Positions 41,930 to 53,610 of a stretch of 64,000 bases of DNA are shown piece by piece. How positions within the stretch are numbered: the first letter of the stretch is position 1; each line of letters opens with the position of its first letter. Origin of the DNA: Rhizophagus clarus (taxonomy: Eukaryota; Glomeromycota; Glomeromycetes; Glomerales; Glomeraceae). The translations under genes were made by a program, and so were the position numbers. The stretch lies in NCBI GenBank assembly GCA_015698045.1, contig BLAL01000176.1, forward strand, positions 186,001-250,000. The letters run 5' to 3'. The notes beneath the pieces are model-generated. The model did not search any database. It was given only the letters and a program-made list of their open reading frames with translations, and was not told the DNA's origin.

Positions 41930-42540
41930 TTTTTGAATTTTTTTATTCTTACAAAAAGAGAAAAATTTTAAATCAAAAATGGGAAAGTGTTCATTTTTTT
42001 TATTTTTTTAAGATGAGAAAAAAATAAATAAAAATAGAAAGTGATTTCCATTTTATTTTATCAATTTTTATTCTTGAATTTTATTTAGATAAACTCCATT
42101 CTTATTATTATGAAAAGAGAAAAAATAAATAATCAAATATGGAAAGTATTTTTCATTTTTATTTTGATAATTTTCAAATTTCAAATATAACCTTCATTTT
42201 TATGAAAAAAATCATTTTTATTTTTAAAAGTCTTTTCGAATTTTTCATTTTTACAAAAGAAAATTTCAAATCAAAAACGGAAGGTGGTCTTTTTTTTTTT
42301 TCTGTTTTTTGAATTTTTCATTTTTATGAAAAGAGAAAAAATGGAAGGTGATCCCCATTTTTATTTTTTAAGTTTTTTGAATTTTTTCATTACTACGAAA
42401 AGAGAAAAATTAAATCAAAAAATGGAAGGTGATCTCCATTTTTATTTTTCAAAAGGTTCTTTGAATTTTTTGATACAGCTTCATTTTTACAAAAAGAGAA
42501 AAATTTCAAACAAAAACAGAAAGTGATTCCCATATCTAAC
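41930..42540. repeat. Degenerate minisatellite upstream of kinase 1
   Basis: Seven or so degenerate units of about 75-100 bp repeat the pattern 'gaatttttcatttttac' then 'aaaagagaaaaa', 'aaatcaaaaatggaa' and 'gtgatttccattttta'. The array is absent upstream of kinases 2 and 3. It may have grown by slippage in a T-rich region. Confidence 0.55.
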
Positions 42541-43003
42541 AGAAAAAATTCAAAAAACGTTAGTATCACTATACTCTAACAATATATAAAATTATTTGCG
42601 ACTTTTTTCATCGAAATTTGGAATTTTGGTTAGATTAAAATACGCCCAATTTTTCATTTTAAGACATGATTGTCAAAAAATTAATGTATTTCAGGATATG
42701 ATCTTCAATTTCGGGTGCAAAAAATATCAGATAATTTATTTATTTAGTTGTGTTTTGAATGAAAATATACAAAAAAACTGTATCACCAGATTAAATGGCA
42801 CAACAGTTTACTGAATAGGGCGTCTGCTTTTTACACTACGATAACAATATTAATTTTTTTGTGATCAGATAATGAGATTTTTTTTATAAATTTATACTAT
42901 ATTTGGTCTAGTGTTATTTTTTTTTCCTGCACAAATATTGTAATTGCATTTTATTTTCCGTTTTTTTTTTATTTATTATAATTCTGAATTAATTAAATTG
43001 CTC
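42541..43003. promoter_or_regulatory. Upstream region of kinase 1, shared among the kinase copies
   Basis: The strings 'tgtgatcagataatg' and 'actatatttggtcta' followed by a T-run recur at 51,550-51,610 and 59,630-59,700, at a similar distance from each kinase start. This is probably the ancestral promoter and leader. Confidence 0.45.
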
Positions 43004-45033
43004 ATGGAAAAGAAGCCAAAGAACTTATGGAAATTATGGACAAAAAAGGATGTCGATAAATATCAGGTAGTGCAAATTCACTGTTTAATAGTCAAAAAAA
43101 TTATTATAATCTTAACAATAAAACTCTAATTAACAATAATAGACTTATGTTACAATTTCTACTATTGATTCAACCAATGAATCAGAAGGTTCAAATAAAA
43201 GAATAGTTTATATGGAAGATTTAGAAAAAAGAAAAAAACTATATGGAATATGTGGAGAATGTAATGAACCCGGCACAGGAGAAAATTGGTGCCAACCTTG
43301 TAATGCTAAAAGGTTTAAGGATAACTTCAAAAATTGGACTAGTGGAAATAAAGACATTGATGAATTAATACAACAATCACAACTTAATGCTGTACATTGG
43401 AGTAAATGTCTTGAATGGATTCCTTTTGAAAAATTTCGAAATATCACCTTTATTGCAGAAGGTGGTTTTAGTAAGATTTATACAGCTGAATGGCCTGATG
43501 GACTCATTCAATTTTGGGATATTGAAAATCAAAAATGGCATAGATATAAACTTAGTAAATATGCATTGAAAAGCTTGAATAATTCTTCCGATATAAGTCC
43601 AGATTTTTTAAATGAGGCAAATTAAATTCACTTTAACTCTTTGACTTGTATTTAGTAATTGTGGCTTGCATTTATTTATTAATAAAATTTTCTTTTATCA
43701 ATTAGATTAAGAATCATCTTGAGATTCATCCTCTTGATATTGTTGAATGTTATGGATTAACTCAAAATCCAAATACTAATGAGTATATGATGGTTTTGGA
43801 ATATTGTGATGGTGGAAATTTGAGAAATTATTGGATTAACTCTAAAAATTATAAGAATTGTAAATCAAAAATTGTTAAATTGCGAAGAGTTACACGAGGA
43901 CTTTTAGATATTCATAATGCTGGATTTATTCATAAAGATTTTCATTCAGGTAATATATTGCATGCTATTTCTCGTCTATTTATAAGTGATTTAGGATTGT
44001 GTCAACCAGCAAATAAGCAAGCAGTTAAAGAAGAAGGAATTTGTGGAGTATTACCATATGTGGCACCAGAAATTTTACGTAGACATCAATATACAAAAGC
44101 AGCAGATATTTATTCATTTGGAATAATAATGAATGAGTTTCTTTCTGAAGAAATTCCTTTTAATGATATTCCTCATGATGAATTTCTAGCTATTCAAATA
44201 TGTAAAGGACATAGACCGAAAATTTCCGAAGATGTGCCAAAATTACTTGCAGATTTGATAATAAAATGTTGGGATGCTGAAATAGAAAATAGACCAACTG
44301 CTAAAGAATTATATCAATTATTAAAGAAATGGGTTGATGAAATTATAAATATTGAAGGTATTTATTATAGTGATGATAGCGATTGTAGTGATGATGGTGA
44401 TGATAGTGATGATAGTGATAGCGAAAATATTGAAAATGATAGTATTTATTATAGTGATGATAACGATTGTAGCGATGATAATGTTGATGATAGTGAAAAT
44501 ATTGAAAATGGTAAAAATAGTCAAAATAGTGAAATTTATTTTCAAATAAAAGAATATGATAAAATCAGAAGAAAAAAGTTTAAAAACAGATCATATAAAG
44601 ATGAATCCGAAAATATTCAAACACATCCACAAGCAATTTATACTAGTAGACTTCTAAATTTTAGAAATCTTCCAAAACCAATAAATTCATCGGATTTATC
44701 ATCTTTCCAATTTAATTCAGGTAAATTTAACTCAATTACTTTTGTTTTGAAATCTGTTTACTATTTACATTATTTATTTGTATTCTTATCTTGATAGATG
44801 CTAATTATGCTATTCAATCAACATCAACGAATCCAAGTAAGTATTTCACTTAATTATCATTACTATAATTATTTTAATTATTTTATTTATATTTGTTAAC
44901 GGTCAAATACTATTTTATGAAATTTACAGTTTCTGTTCAATTAAGTGAATTAGGTAATTTATTATTTATTTGTATTTTATTATATTCATTATCTGATTTA
45001 TTTATTTATTTAGAACTAAATGAATTTTGGTAA
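43004..45033 (+). CDS. TKL-type protein kinase 1 with N-terminal zinc-ribbon-like motif and acidic tail
   Basis: Six exons close in phase to 544 aa: 43,004-43,066, 43,143-43,616, 43,706-44,720, 44,798-44,836, 44,930-44,953 and 45,014-45,033. A CX2CX9CX2C motif (CGECNEPGTGENWCQPC, about residue 57) precedes the kinase domain: loop EGGFSKIY (about 127), lysine in YALKSL (about 162), catalytic loop HKDFHSGNIL (about 255), DLG in place of DFG (about 275), and APE (about 298). An Asp/Ser-rich tail follows (about 400-455), then a short conserved end (VQLSELELNEFW). The loop has Ser where Gly is usual. The second intron appears to use a GC donor (GAG|GCAAAT) where the paralogues have GT. This belongs to the expanded TKL kinase family of Glomeromycotina; the substrate is unknown. 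Confidence 0.8.
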
Positions 45034-47302
45034 GATAAGAATAACATTGAATGAAGTTTCTAATCCTTTAAAGTTGAAGTTAACGGCTTAGGTAACTGAA
45101 GAGTATAGTGAACAGTAGTTAAAGCTAGACTTTACTTTTATTTCATTCTTATTTTTGTATTTATACTTTTATTTTTTATTTTACATATACTGTATATATT
45201 ATTTATTAAAATTTCTTTTTCTAAAATTATTTTTTATATAAATAAAGATATAAATACTTTTATACTAATTAAATAATTCTTGTTTAATTGTTTAAATGCA
45301 AAACTTCCTGGATAAATTAAATAAATATATATATATTCGATTTCTATCTAGAAACCTATTCATGGCACTTATTTAGTTCAATTATATTTATTTATAAATT
45401 TAATACACGTAACGAGTAATATATAATTCTTAATTTCGGCTGGTATTACAAATTTCGCCTAAATTATGCTATAAAGTTATTTTTATTTTGAGAGATTTCC
45501 AATTTAAGAAATGGATAATCACGATTGATCAAATCTAAGATCAATTCTCATTTTTTAGAAGAATTGGTCCGACATCAGTCTCATTCGTACCTGAATAAAA
45601 GTTTAAAAAGAAAATAGTTCTATATAAAGAAATTTTGTTTTTTTTTATTCTGAGTCGACTCGGATATTTTTTAGCGGATAATTATTATCCTGATATCCGA
45701 AAAAAAAAATTATCTGGGTTCATCCGATTTAATCCTGTTACGGATCGAAACACTACATTAACTCGCAACTTATCATATTTAATTAGTTTTACACGTATTT
45801 CCGGGTGCCAGTATTATGTAAAAAACTTACTGGAAGAGATAGAGATAGAAAAGAAAAAGGATTTTTTTTTTTTATATATTTAAATTTTCTTTTATTTGAA
45901 ATAATTAAGTATACGAAAAAATTACATTATCAATTGTAATTTATTTGAAAGCGTATTATATAAGAGAATAATAGTACAGACGTACAGTATATTCTATGAA
46001 TAATTGTTTTGAATCGAACAACACCATAGCGCTAACGTTGATCGTGATGAATCCAATGTAATAATTTTTCTTTAGGATTAAATGAAAATTCCATATAGTA
46101 ATGTGTGATAGACAGATTGAATAACATTTTTTTTACTATGATTATTAATCTTCAAGCATTGTAAATGACATTGTTGACTATCGAGTTGTTTAATAGCGAT
46201 AGTAAAACTGAGTGAAAGTTCTTTTGAAAAAATTATAATAAATTCTTTAATAATCATTTTTATTAACGCTTTATTTATTTAGCCAAGTGACCTAAAAGTG
46301 AAATTCATCTATATATAAGTCCCTGTATAAAAGTAACGTAGTCTAGTTACTTGATCACGAATTTTGTTTCAATTTTGAAATATTCAATAATTACTGTAAT
46401 GTAAGTTAATTCTTAAATATGAACTTGAAATGTGTAAATACTTAATTACTTTCAATTCTTAAATCGATATTCAGGATATACGTCATATATATCACCGTTA
46501 TATCGATATATATAAAGTACTCATTATCAGTTCATGATCCGATACATCCAGAAAAAAGTAATATATAATTTTAGGATAACATTAAATATATTCTATATTG
46601 ATTAAATAAAAGGTTGTACACCGGTATACAATAAAGAAACAATATATTAATGTTTATTGATACGGGTTAATATTCTTTACGAATTTGATCTCTTAGTAGG
46701 ATACTTAACTGAACCTATATATAGTATATAGTCTGTTTTCTTTAACGTGTCATTTATTTTCTCACTTGTAAATAATTCATTTTCGCCGTTACCTTTCGCA
46801 ATTTTAATTTTATTTTGAAATATTGTTTCGATTGAATGATTTTATTACACCAATATTTTTTACGTGGATGAATCATTTTGTATAGCAAAATCTACACTAT
46901 ATTGTTCGTAATAAAGATCGTAAGCATATAAATCACGAAAGGGGTTAGACGAATTATCAATTCAGTGATGATTAAGAATGTCAATGAAAAGTATTAGTCT
47001 TGTCAAAGAAAAGTTAGAAAAAACGACTTATTAATTTGCGGAAAGATGATGCATCTCGTAACCATAAGTATTATTTATTCTTATAAGTTTATTTAAATCT
47101 GAAAAAATTTATTATATTTTAGATAGTTGAAATCCCGGAGTTAGTATTGTACAATACAAGAATTCTGCGTCAGTGTTTGTAAATTTCTCGTAGCAAGTGT
47201 ATGATCACATGGAACTTCTGGTTGCTTTCATGATGCCTTTAAAGCTCTTCGTAATCTGTTTAGAATCGCTACTGTTTTTTGCATAGAGATATTTCAGTGT
47301 AA
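45034..47302. other. Non-coding downstream flank of kinase 1 (pairs with 53,611-55,680)
   Basis: Blocks match the kinase 2 flank in order: 'aagtgacctaaaagtgaaat' with 'tatatataag' (46,286-46,320 and 54,787-54,830), 'ttgaaatattgtttcgattg' (46,817 and 55,170), and 'agaattctgcgtcagtgttt' (47,159 and 55,618). An 82-codon frame at 45,635-45,883 is broken in the other copy, so I do not call it a gene. Confidence 0.55.
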
Positions 47303-49536
47303 AACATAATAATAGGCTCTGATGGCCATGGATTTATCATAGACTTGGACTACACTACCCATCTTATCTAGGGAAAAGAAAAAAAGAAAATACATGATTA
47401 TCGGAACTGGAACTCTTTCATGGCAATAGAATTCTTCTACAAAATGAGGAACACGATTTTTTCCAATAATCTAAAATCTTCCTTCTACGTAGTATGTTGG
47501 ATTTATCGAATACTAAGGTCACCGTGATTTATCACGTTCAAAAGCTGCGAATGAAAAATTTGTTGGTTTTTAAGGGATTCCGAAACCTTGTCAACAAGAT
47601 AACTACTTGATTTCTGTATCTATCAGTCAATGGAAATTATGTAACGTAATAGGTCCACAGACCTATAAGAAAAATTGGAGAGGACTCAACTCGACTATGG
47701 ACGGAATAACTACTTTGTACAGTTAATTTCGGTATTCATTTCGAATGGGATCATATCTTCGTTTTCATAATTACAAAAATAGAACATTTCGTATCAATTT
47801 GAAAACTGTAATGTATTAGAGTTCTGGAAAACATGATTTTAGAACTAGGGGGTATGAGAAATTGCAACTGCACGTGTGCATCACATGTTTGAATAAATAT
47901 TTGCTGTGCCACTCATATGGCAATCGTGTAAAAAATTTATTATCCAATAATCAAAATGACGGAATAAATATAATTTACATTTAATCGTACAAATTTCATA
48001 TATTAAGCATAAGAGGTTTTATCTCATATATATGATAAATAAAATAGATGAAATAATAGATCAAATTACTAACGAATGAAGGAAACTTTTAAATAGTAAA
48101 TCCTGTCTTTATGTTGTTGCATCCGAAGATGTAGGAAAGATCCCACGTGCACTATATTCAGACAATCTATTCGAACCGTTCATAAACTCTACTATCATCA
48201 TGTTCTCTTAATCTAACATAGTCAATCCACTTTCAGAAAAAAGTGCCAATAAGGAAAAAAAAATTATTATTGTAAATATTTAATCACTCCAACCAATTTA
48301 ATAATAAACTTACCAATCCAGTTTTTTGGAAAGCTGAGTTGCCAAAAATTTTAAGATGAACGTCATAATATATCAATTTACCACCGATCACTTCTCGCTC
48401 AGGTACGACTAAATTATAAGGCAAACGATATTCAGCCCAATCTTTTTTGCGAGCAATACTTGAGAACATCGAATGTTGTGGAGTATGATTATATTCATAA
48501 ATGGTTGTCTCTTCATTTCCATCCTCGATCTATTAATATAATTCAATTATATGAGTTGTAATTAGAACATTATGGATATATCAAACGTGTAAGATATACA
48601 TACTTTTTCGACGACAACAGCGGAAAAGTTAAGGTCATGAATATTATCATTTCGAGGTTTAACTTTTAATCGCCAAACAACATCGTAGACACCAGGCAGA
48701 ACGGCTTTTAGAGTTGAATCAACCTTTAATAAAATTCTTTTAGTATGGGGACAGCCTTAGAAATATAACGAGTTATGATAGGATTTGTGCATACATCAAA
48801 CCACCAAACATGTTTCAGAAACACAATTTTTCCAAATTCACTATTTGAAAATATAAACGTAAGTAAATAAAATGAAGTATTTTTAAAGATGTTCGATAAA
48901 TGAAGGTTTACTAGTTACTACCTCTGCAAATCTTCTAGAGTCTGCCAATGATGATTTCCTCCACCTCCCTCTTGAACGTCTAACCAAGCGATGCGTCGTT
49001 CTTTGGCCATAAAACTAATATGCCTGGCTGTTATGTAAGAATATCAATTAGGATTGCAAAAAAAAAAAAAAAAAATACAAATGTAAATGATAACTTACAT
49101 AATCGTTTATAAAGCTTTTTGTTTATAACATTTACAGGCTGTTCTTCACTGTTACTTCCTCTCGAAGCATATTCTTCTGCAATCATTTTATTTAGTTCTT
49201 CGGACACGTAATTTACAGGAAATTGATTAATACAAATTGACTGCCAAACGTAGTCATCTTGAATAAATAACCAAAGATCCTTTTTAACCTGCGATTAGTA
49301 AAGAGAGACATAAGTTGTCAATAGTAGGAACATATGTTAGTGGTAGCTTTCTTAATATACCAAAGAAACGGAACAAAATCTTTAGCAGGCAGAAACCTAA
49401 GGGTATTGACTACGATTTCTCTGGGAACTTTAGAAAAGAAGTCGGACATTCTAGGTTGAAGTTTTAGGATAATCAATCAACGTAACTTATAATTAGCCAA
49501 TCATGCAGTATTGTGTAATTATGATGTCATCCGATA
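47303..49536. repeat. Segmental duplication, block 2 start (pairs with 1-2,375)
   Basis: Collinear with the left end of the window, including the complete F-box/PP2-like gene and flanks. Differences are many small substitutions and indels, so the duplication is old compared with the Polinton-like insertion. Confidence 0.85.
48198..49449 (-). pseudogene. F-box protein with PP2-like domain, copy 2 (one-base deletion in exon 1)
   Basis: All seven exons of copy 1 have counterparts with the same splice signals, and exons 3-7 stay in frame. Examples are the PP2-like stretches EFGKIVFLKHVWWFD and LPGVYDVVWRLKV, and the long exon at about 48,529-48,314. Exon 1 starts the same (MSDFFSKVPREIV) but has one base fewer near 49,375, so the F-box frame no longer joins exon 2 in phase. 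Either this is a pseudogene or it uses a later start and yields only the PP2-like part. The well-kept downstream frame suggests the lesion is recent or that the C-terminal part is still used. Confidence 0.65.
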
Positions 49537-49702
49537 GCAATTTTCATGAAATCGGTTAGATTGGCCCCTGCACAAGGGCACCGTTCTGATGAAAATAGGA
49601 TTGTTAATACCCTTCCATTCATACAATGACAGATGGACTCTTCAGTTCAGACTTACTAAAATGGCTATAATTCATAATATCACGTGCTTAATGAGCCCAG
49701 GC

Positions 49703-49845
49703 CAGAGACCCGGAAAATTTTTTATGGAAAAATCACATGTTTAGATTATAAGCCAGTTAAGCCAATCATTTTCTGATCGCATGACAAAATTATAACCAAA
49801 ATTTCGTATTGAAAAATTTGTTTTCAAAAATTTTCCGAGCCCCTG
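49703..49845. mobile_element. Candidate MITE (143 bp)
   Basis: The ends are imperfect inverted repeats: CAGAGACCCGGAAAATTTTT on the left and, complemented, CAGGGGCTCGGAAAATTTTT on the right. It lies in the insert that splits repeat R3. No target duplication is clear. Confidence 0.5.
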
Positions 49846-50406
49846 AAACCATCTATTTCGTAATCGATTTTTTGGCGATCACCACGAGGACAGATATTTC
49901 TAGATAAGAAAAAATGAGATAATCACCATAAATGAAATGTTTTCATTAAAATTGATTAACGACAGGAAAAAAGATCGATTGATCTATCATCTCGGTAAAC
50001 ATTCTATTACAGTTTCGAACGAACCTTGGTTTGATGCACAGGTAACAATTTATTGCGAAGAGAATAAGATTAATCAAGATCAATATTTAAAATTCGTTTA
50101 AATTTATTATCAATTTTTTGTATGGAGCGATTTCTTTTATTAATGAGCATGCATCAATTTCGTTACGTTTATATATCTTTTTACACGGATCAAACTAACC
50201 GATATAAAATGTACGTTGAAGGGAAGACAATAAAGACAATAAGATAATAAATACAACAAACTATTTAGAGGGTTGAGACTCCCAAAGTAAACAATAAAAG
50301 CTTATTTTTCTATTAACCAAAAAATGGATGCAATATATATTCTCCTCCTCATGTCAATTGCGTCACTGCTAGAACGGAACATCAATATTAATCCGGTCTA
50401 TTTTTC
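49846..50406. other. Insert in R3 with an exon-like piece
   Basis: At about 49,960-50,041 the plus strand reads DRKKDRLIYHLGKHSITVSN then EPWFDAQ, followed by GTAACA; the frame then continues as TIYCEENKINQDQYLKF to a stop. This looks like a fragment of an unknown gene brought in with the insert. The rest is AT-rich. Confidence 0.35.
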
Positions 50407-50682
50407 GAAGCCACCAAAGGTATGTTATATGGACTTGTTCGCGTCTATCATTCTCTATCATTCTATATTTATCTAACTGATCCCTGATGTCAAATTACAG
50501 TATGTCATTTTAGAACGAGCAAAAATAGAATAGACCCATTGCAAGTTCATGAGCTTTATCTAGAATATTAGAAATAATTGGAAAAGTAAAGAACATTCAG
50601 GAAAAAATGTTACATGCGAAATTCCATTACTAATAAACAATTCACATAATAACTCAGTGATGTAAATAGTAGGCGCAGGCGT

Positions 50683-51089
50683 CCAGTCTGGTCCCAAAAG
50701 ACCGGTCTTCCACTAAGACCGATCCTCAAAGTTTTTTTAATTTTTTATTTACAATATGTCGTTGATTGATTGGCAAAACAATTTCGCACTAAGTTTAACA
50801 TTAATTTATTATTTATTGCCTTGATTCATAGTTTAAAAGTCAATAAAATTGATGCCGATAAATAGTTACATATGCGAAAAAACCTTTTTTAAGCATCAAT
50901 GTGATATTGATATTAAAAATACAAAAATTTGAAAATTTTGATATTTTAATATCAATAAAATATAACTGATAATAATTTGTTATCATTTTATGGGATGAAA
51001 ATTTATATAATCGGTCCTCAGTTTGGACCGGTCCTCAAATCATGAACCGAAGACCGTGAAGATCGGTCCTGGGACCGACGTAGCACTGG
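50683..51089. mobile_element. Candidate non-autonomous TIR element (about 407 bp)
   Basis: Left 'ccagtctggtcccaaaagac' with 'cggtcttccac' is matched on the complement of the right end by 'ccagtgctacgtcggtccca' with 'ggaccgatcttcac'. The ends are GC-rich with many GGTCC/GGACC words; the centre is AT-rich. It separates repeat R3 from the kinase 2 flank. Confidence 0.45.
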
Positions 51090-51109
51090 TCTTTGCCAGG
51101 ATCGATCCA

Positions 51110-51717
51110 ACCTATGTATTTATAAGTGTAGAAAAAAAAGATTATCTGTTATTACGAAATATTTGTAGAATACTGTATATCTACATAAGGGAGATCATTT
51201 GGTGTTTGATGTTTGTTTATTTATATTTTTTTTTGTGTACTGTAACATGAACAAAAATTTTTTATATAATGAACGTCTGTTCGTTAAGAGGAAGGGTGGG
51301 TATACACTCTATCTTAGATTTAATATTCGGATTCATTGTTCTTACTCCTAAATCTCATATAAATTCGCAAGCTAGTAGATCATAACCAAAAAAGAGTATA
51401 CCTGGCAAGTGTTTTGATGCCGGGGCATTATGGGTTACATACTTACATTATTCTAAAAAAAAACCGTATCACCAAATTAAATGACACAACAGATTACCGA
51501 ATAGGAAACCTTTAACATCTGTTTTTTACACTACGATAATTTTATTGTGATGGTCAAATAATGCTGTAACAAAGAAATTTACTATATTTGGTCTAATGCT
51601 ATCTTTTTTCCTTGTTTGATAAATTCGTGCATTTTTATCCATTTTTTTTTTTTTACTCGAATTTATTAACTGAAGTTAAATTACTAGCATATATAAAATT
51701 AATTCAAATTAATTAGT
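51110..51717. promoter_or_regulatory. Upstream flank of kinase 2
   Basis: Bases 51,110-51,450 match 40,430-40,860 and 51,540-51,620 match the upstream regions of kinases 1 and 3. The minisatellite and spacer of kinase 1 are absent, so the flank is more compact. No separate gene is visible. Confidence 0.5.
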
Positions 51718-53610
51718 ATGGAAAAGAAATCAAAAAATTTATGGAAAGATATTGATACTGATAAATATCAGGTAATATAAATTCACATTATTGTTAATTA
51801 ATTAAAATTTCATTGTTAATATTGTAATAAATTTTCTGGTTATTTAAAGCACCATGTTATAATTTCTGCCATTGATCTGACTAATGAAGATGAAGATATA
51901 GTTTATATAAAAAATTTAGAAAAAAGAAAACAAGTATATGGAATATGTGGAGAATGTAATGAACCTGGTACAGGTATTGAATAGTTTCGTCTTTGCAATG
52001 CTAAAAGATTTAAGGATAACTTTAAAAATTGGACTAGTGGAAATAAAGATATTGATGAATTTATACAACAATCACAACTTAATGCTGTATAATATCATAA
52101 ATGTCTTGAATAGATACCTTTTGAAAAATTTCAAAATGTCACTTATATTGCAGAAGGTGGTTTTGATAAGATTTAATCAGTTAAATGTCCTGAAGGAAAA
52201 ATTGTATATTGGGATATTGAAAATCAAAAATGGAACTTGAAAAGTATGCATTAAAAAGTTTAAAAAAATTCTTTTGATAAAAGTTCAGATTTTTTAAGTG
52301 AGGTAATTAAATTAATTAAATTCACTTTGACCTGTATTTAATAATTATTCCTTACATTATTTATTATTCATTAATAAAAGTTACTTTTTATCAATTAGAT
52401 TAAATCTCATCTTCAAATTTATCTTAGTGGTGTTGTTGTTATGGAATAACTCAAGATCCAAATACTAAAGCAAATATGATGGTTTTATTTTACTATGAAG
52501 ATGGGAATTTGAGAGATTAAAGTAAAGCTGGATTTTATGTAAATTATAAACAAAAATTTTTGAGTTTATTAAGGATTGCAAGAGGACTTTTTGATATTCA
52601 TAATGCTGGATTTGTTCATAAAGATTTTCATTCAAGTAATATATTATTCTTTTGTAATAGTCACAACTATAAGTGATTTAGGAATGTGTCAACCAGCAAA
52701 TAAAGAACAAACAGTTAAAGAAGAAGGTATTTATGGAGTATTACCATATGTGGCACCAGAAGTTGTACGTGGACGTCAATATACAAAAGCAGCAGATATT
52801 TATTCATTTGGATATAATGAATGAGTTACTTTCTGAAGAAATCCCTTTTTATAATATTCCTCATGATGAACTTTTGGCTATTAAAATATGTAAAGGATAT
52901 AGACCAAAAATTTCTAAAGATGTACCAAAATTACTTGCAGATTTGATAATAAAATGTTGGGATGCTGAAAAAGAAAATAGCCAACTGCTAAAGCATTGTT
53001 TAAAACATTAAATAAATGGAATGATGAAATCAAAAATATTGATAGTGATAGTGAAAATATTGAAAATGATGAAAATAGTCAAAATAGTATTTATTTTCAA
53101 ATAAAAGAATATGATAAAATCAGAAGAAAAAAGTTTAAAAACAGGTCATATAAAGATGAATCCAAAAATATTCAAACACATCACAAGAAATTTATGTTAG
53201 TAGATATTTAAATTTGAAAAATCTTCCAAAGCCAGTGAATTCTTCAGATTCATCATTTTTCCAATTTAATTCAAGTGAATTTAACTTAATTTATTTTTAT
53301 TTTGAAATCTGTTTAGTACTATTTATATCATTAATTTAAATTCATTTATTGATAGATGCTAATTATGCTGCTATTCAATCAATCAGCGAATACAAGTAAG
53401 TATTTTTCTTAATTATCATTTATACTATGATTTTTTATATTTATTAACGGTCAAATACTATTTTATGAAATTTACAGTTTCAGTTCAATTAAGTGAATTA
53501 GGTAATGTGTTTATTTGTACTTTATTAATATTCTCTATCTGATTTATTTATTTATTTATTTTTTATAGAACTAAATGAATTTTGGCAAGACAAAGATAAC
53601 ATTGAATGAA
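51718..53610 (+). pseudogene. TKL-type protein kinase 2 (pseudogene)
   Basis: Exon order and splice sites match kinases 1 and 3, from ATGGAAAAGAAATCAAAAAA to the short C-terminal exons near 53,340-53,610. The zinc-ribbon-like motif loses its third Cys region to a stop (GIE-stop-FRLC near 51,985), and more stops and frame changes occur near 52,090, 52,110, 52,175, 52,520, 52,680 and 52,820. Kinase motifs remain readable (HKDFHSSNILFF, GVLPYVAPEVV, LIIKCWDAE). The acidic tail is very short (DSDSENIEND). It is clearly dead. Confidence 0.85.

Larger units (their letters stand above)
49537..50670. repeat. Dispersed 1.3-kb repeat, copy R3 (left half, interrupted)
   Basis: The repeat begins at 'caattttcatgaaatcgg' directly beside the F-box block, runs to 49,693, and resumes at 'gaagccaccaaagg' (50,407) after a 713-bp insert absent from R1 and R2. 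The coding-relic half is missing. Confidence 0.6.

Noticed and set aside
45635-45883. 82-codon plus-strand frame
   Set aside because: It contains long homopolymer runs, has no motif, and the paralogous stretch near 54,290 does not keep the frame.
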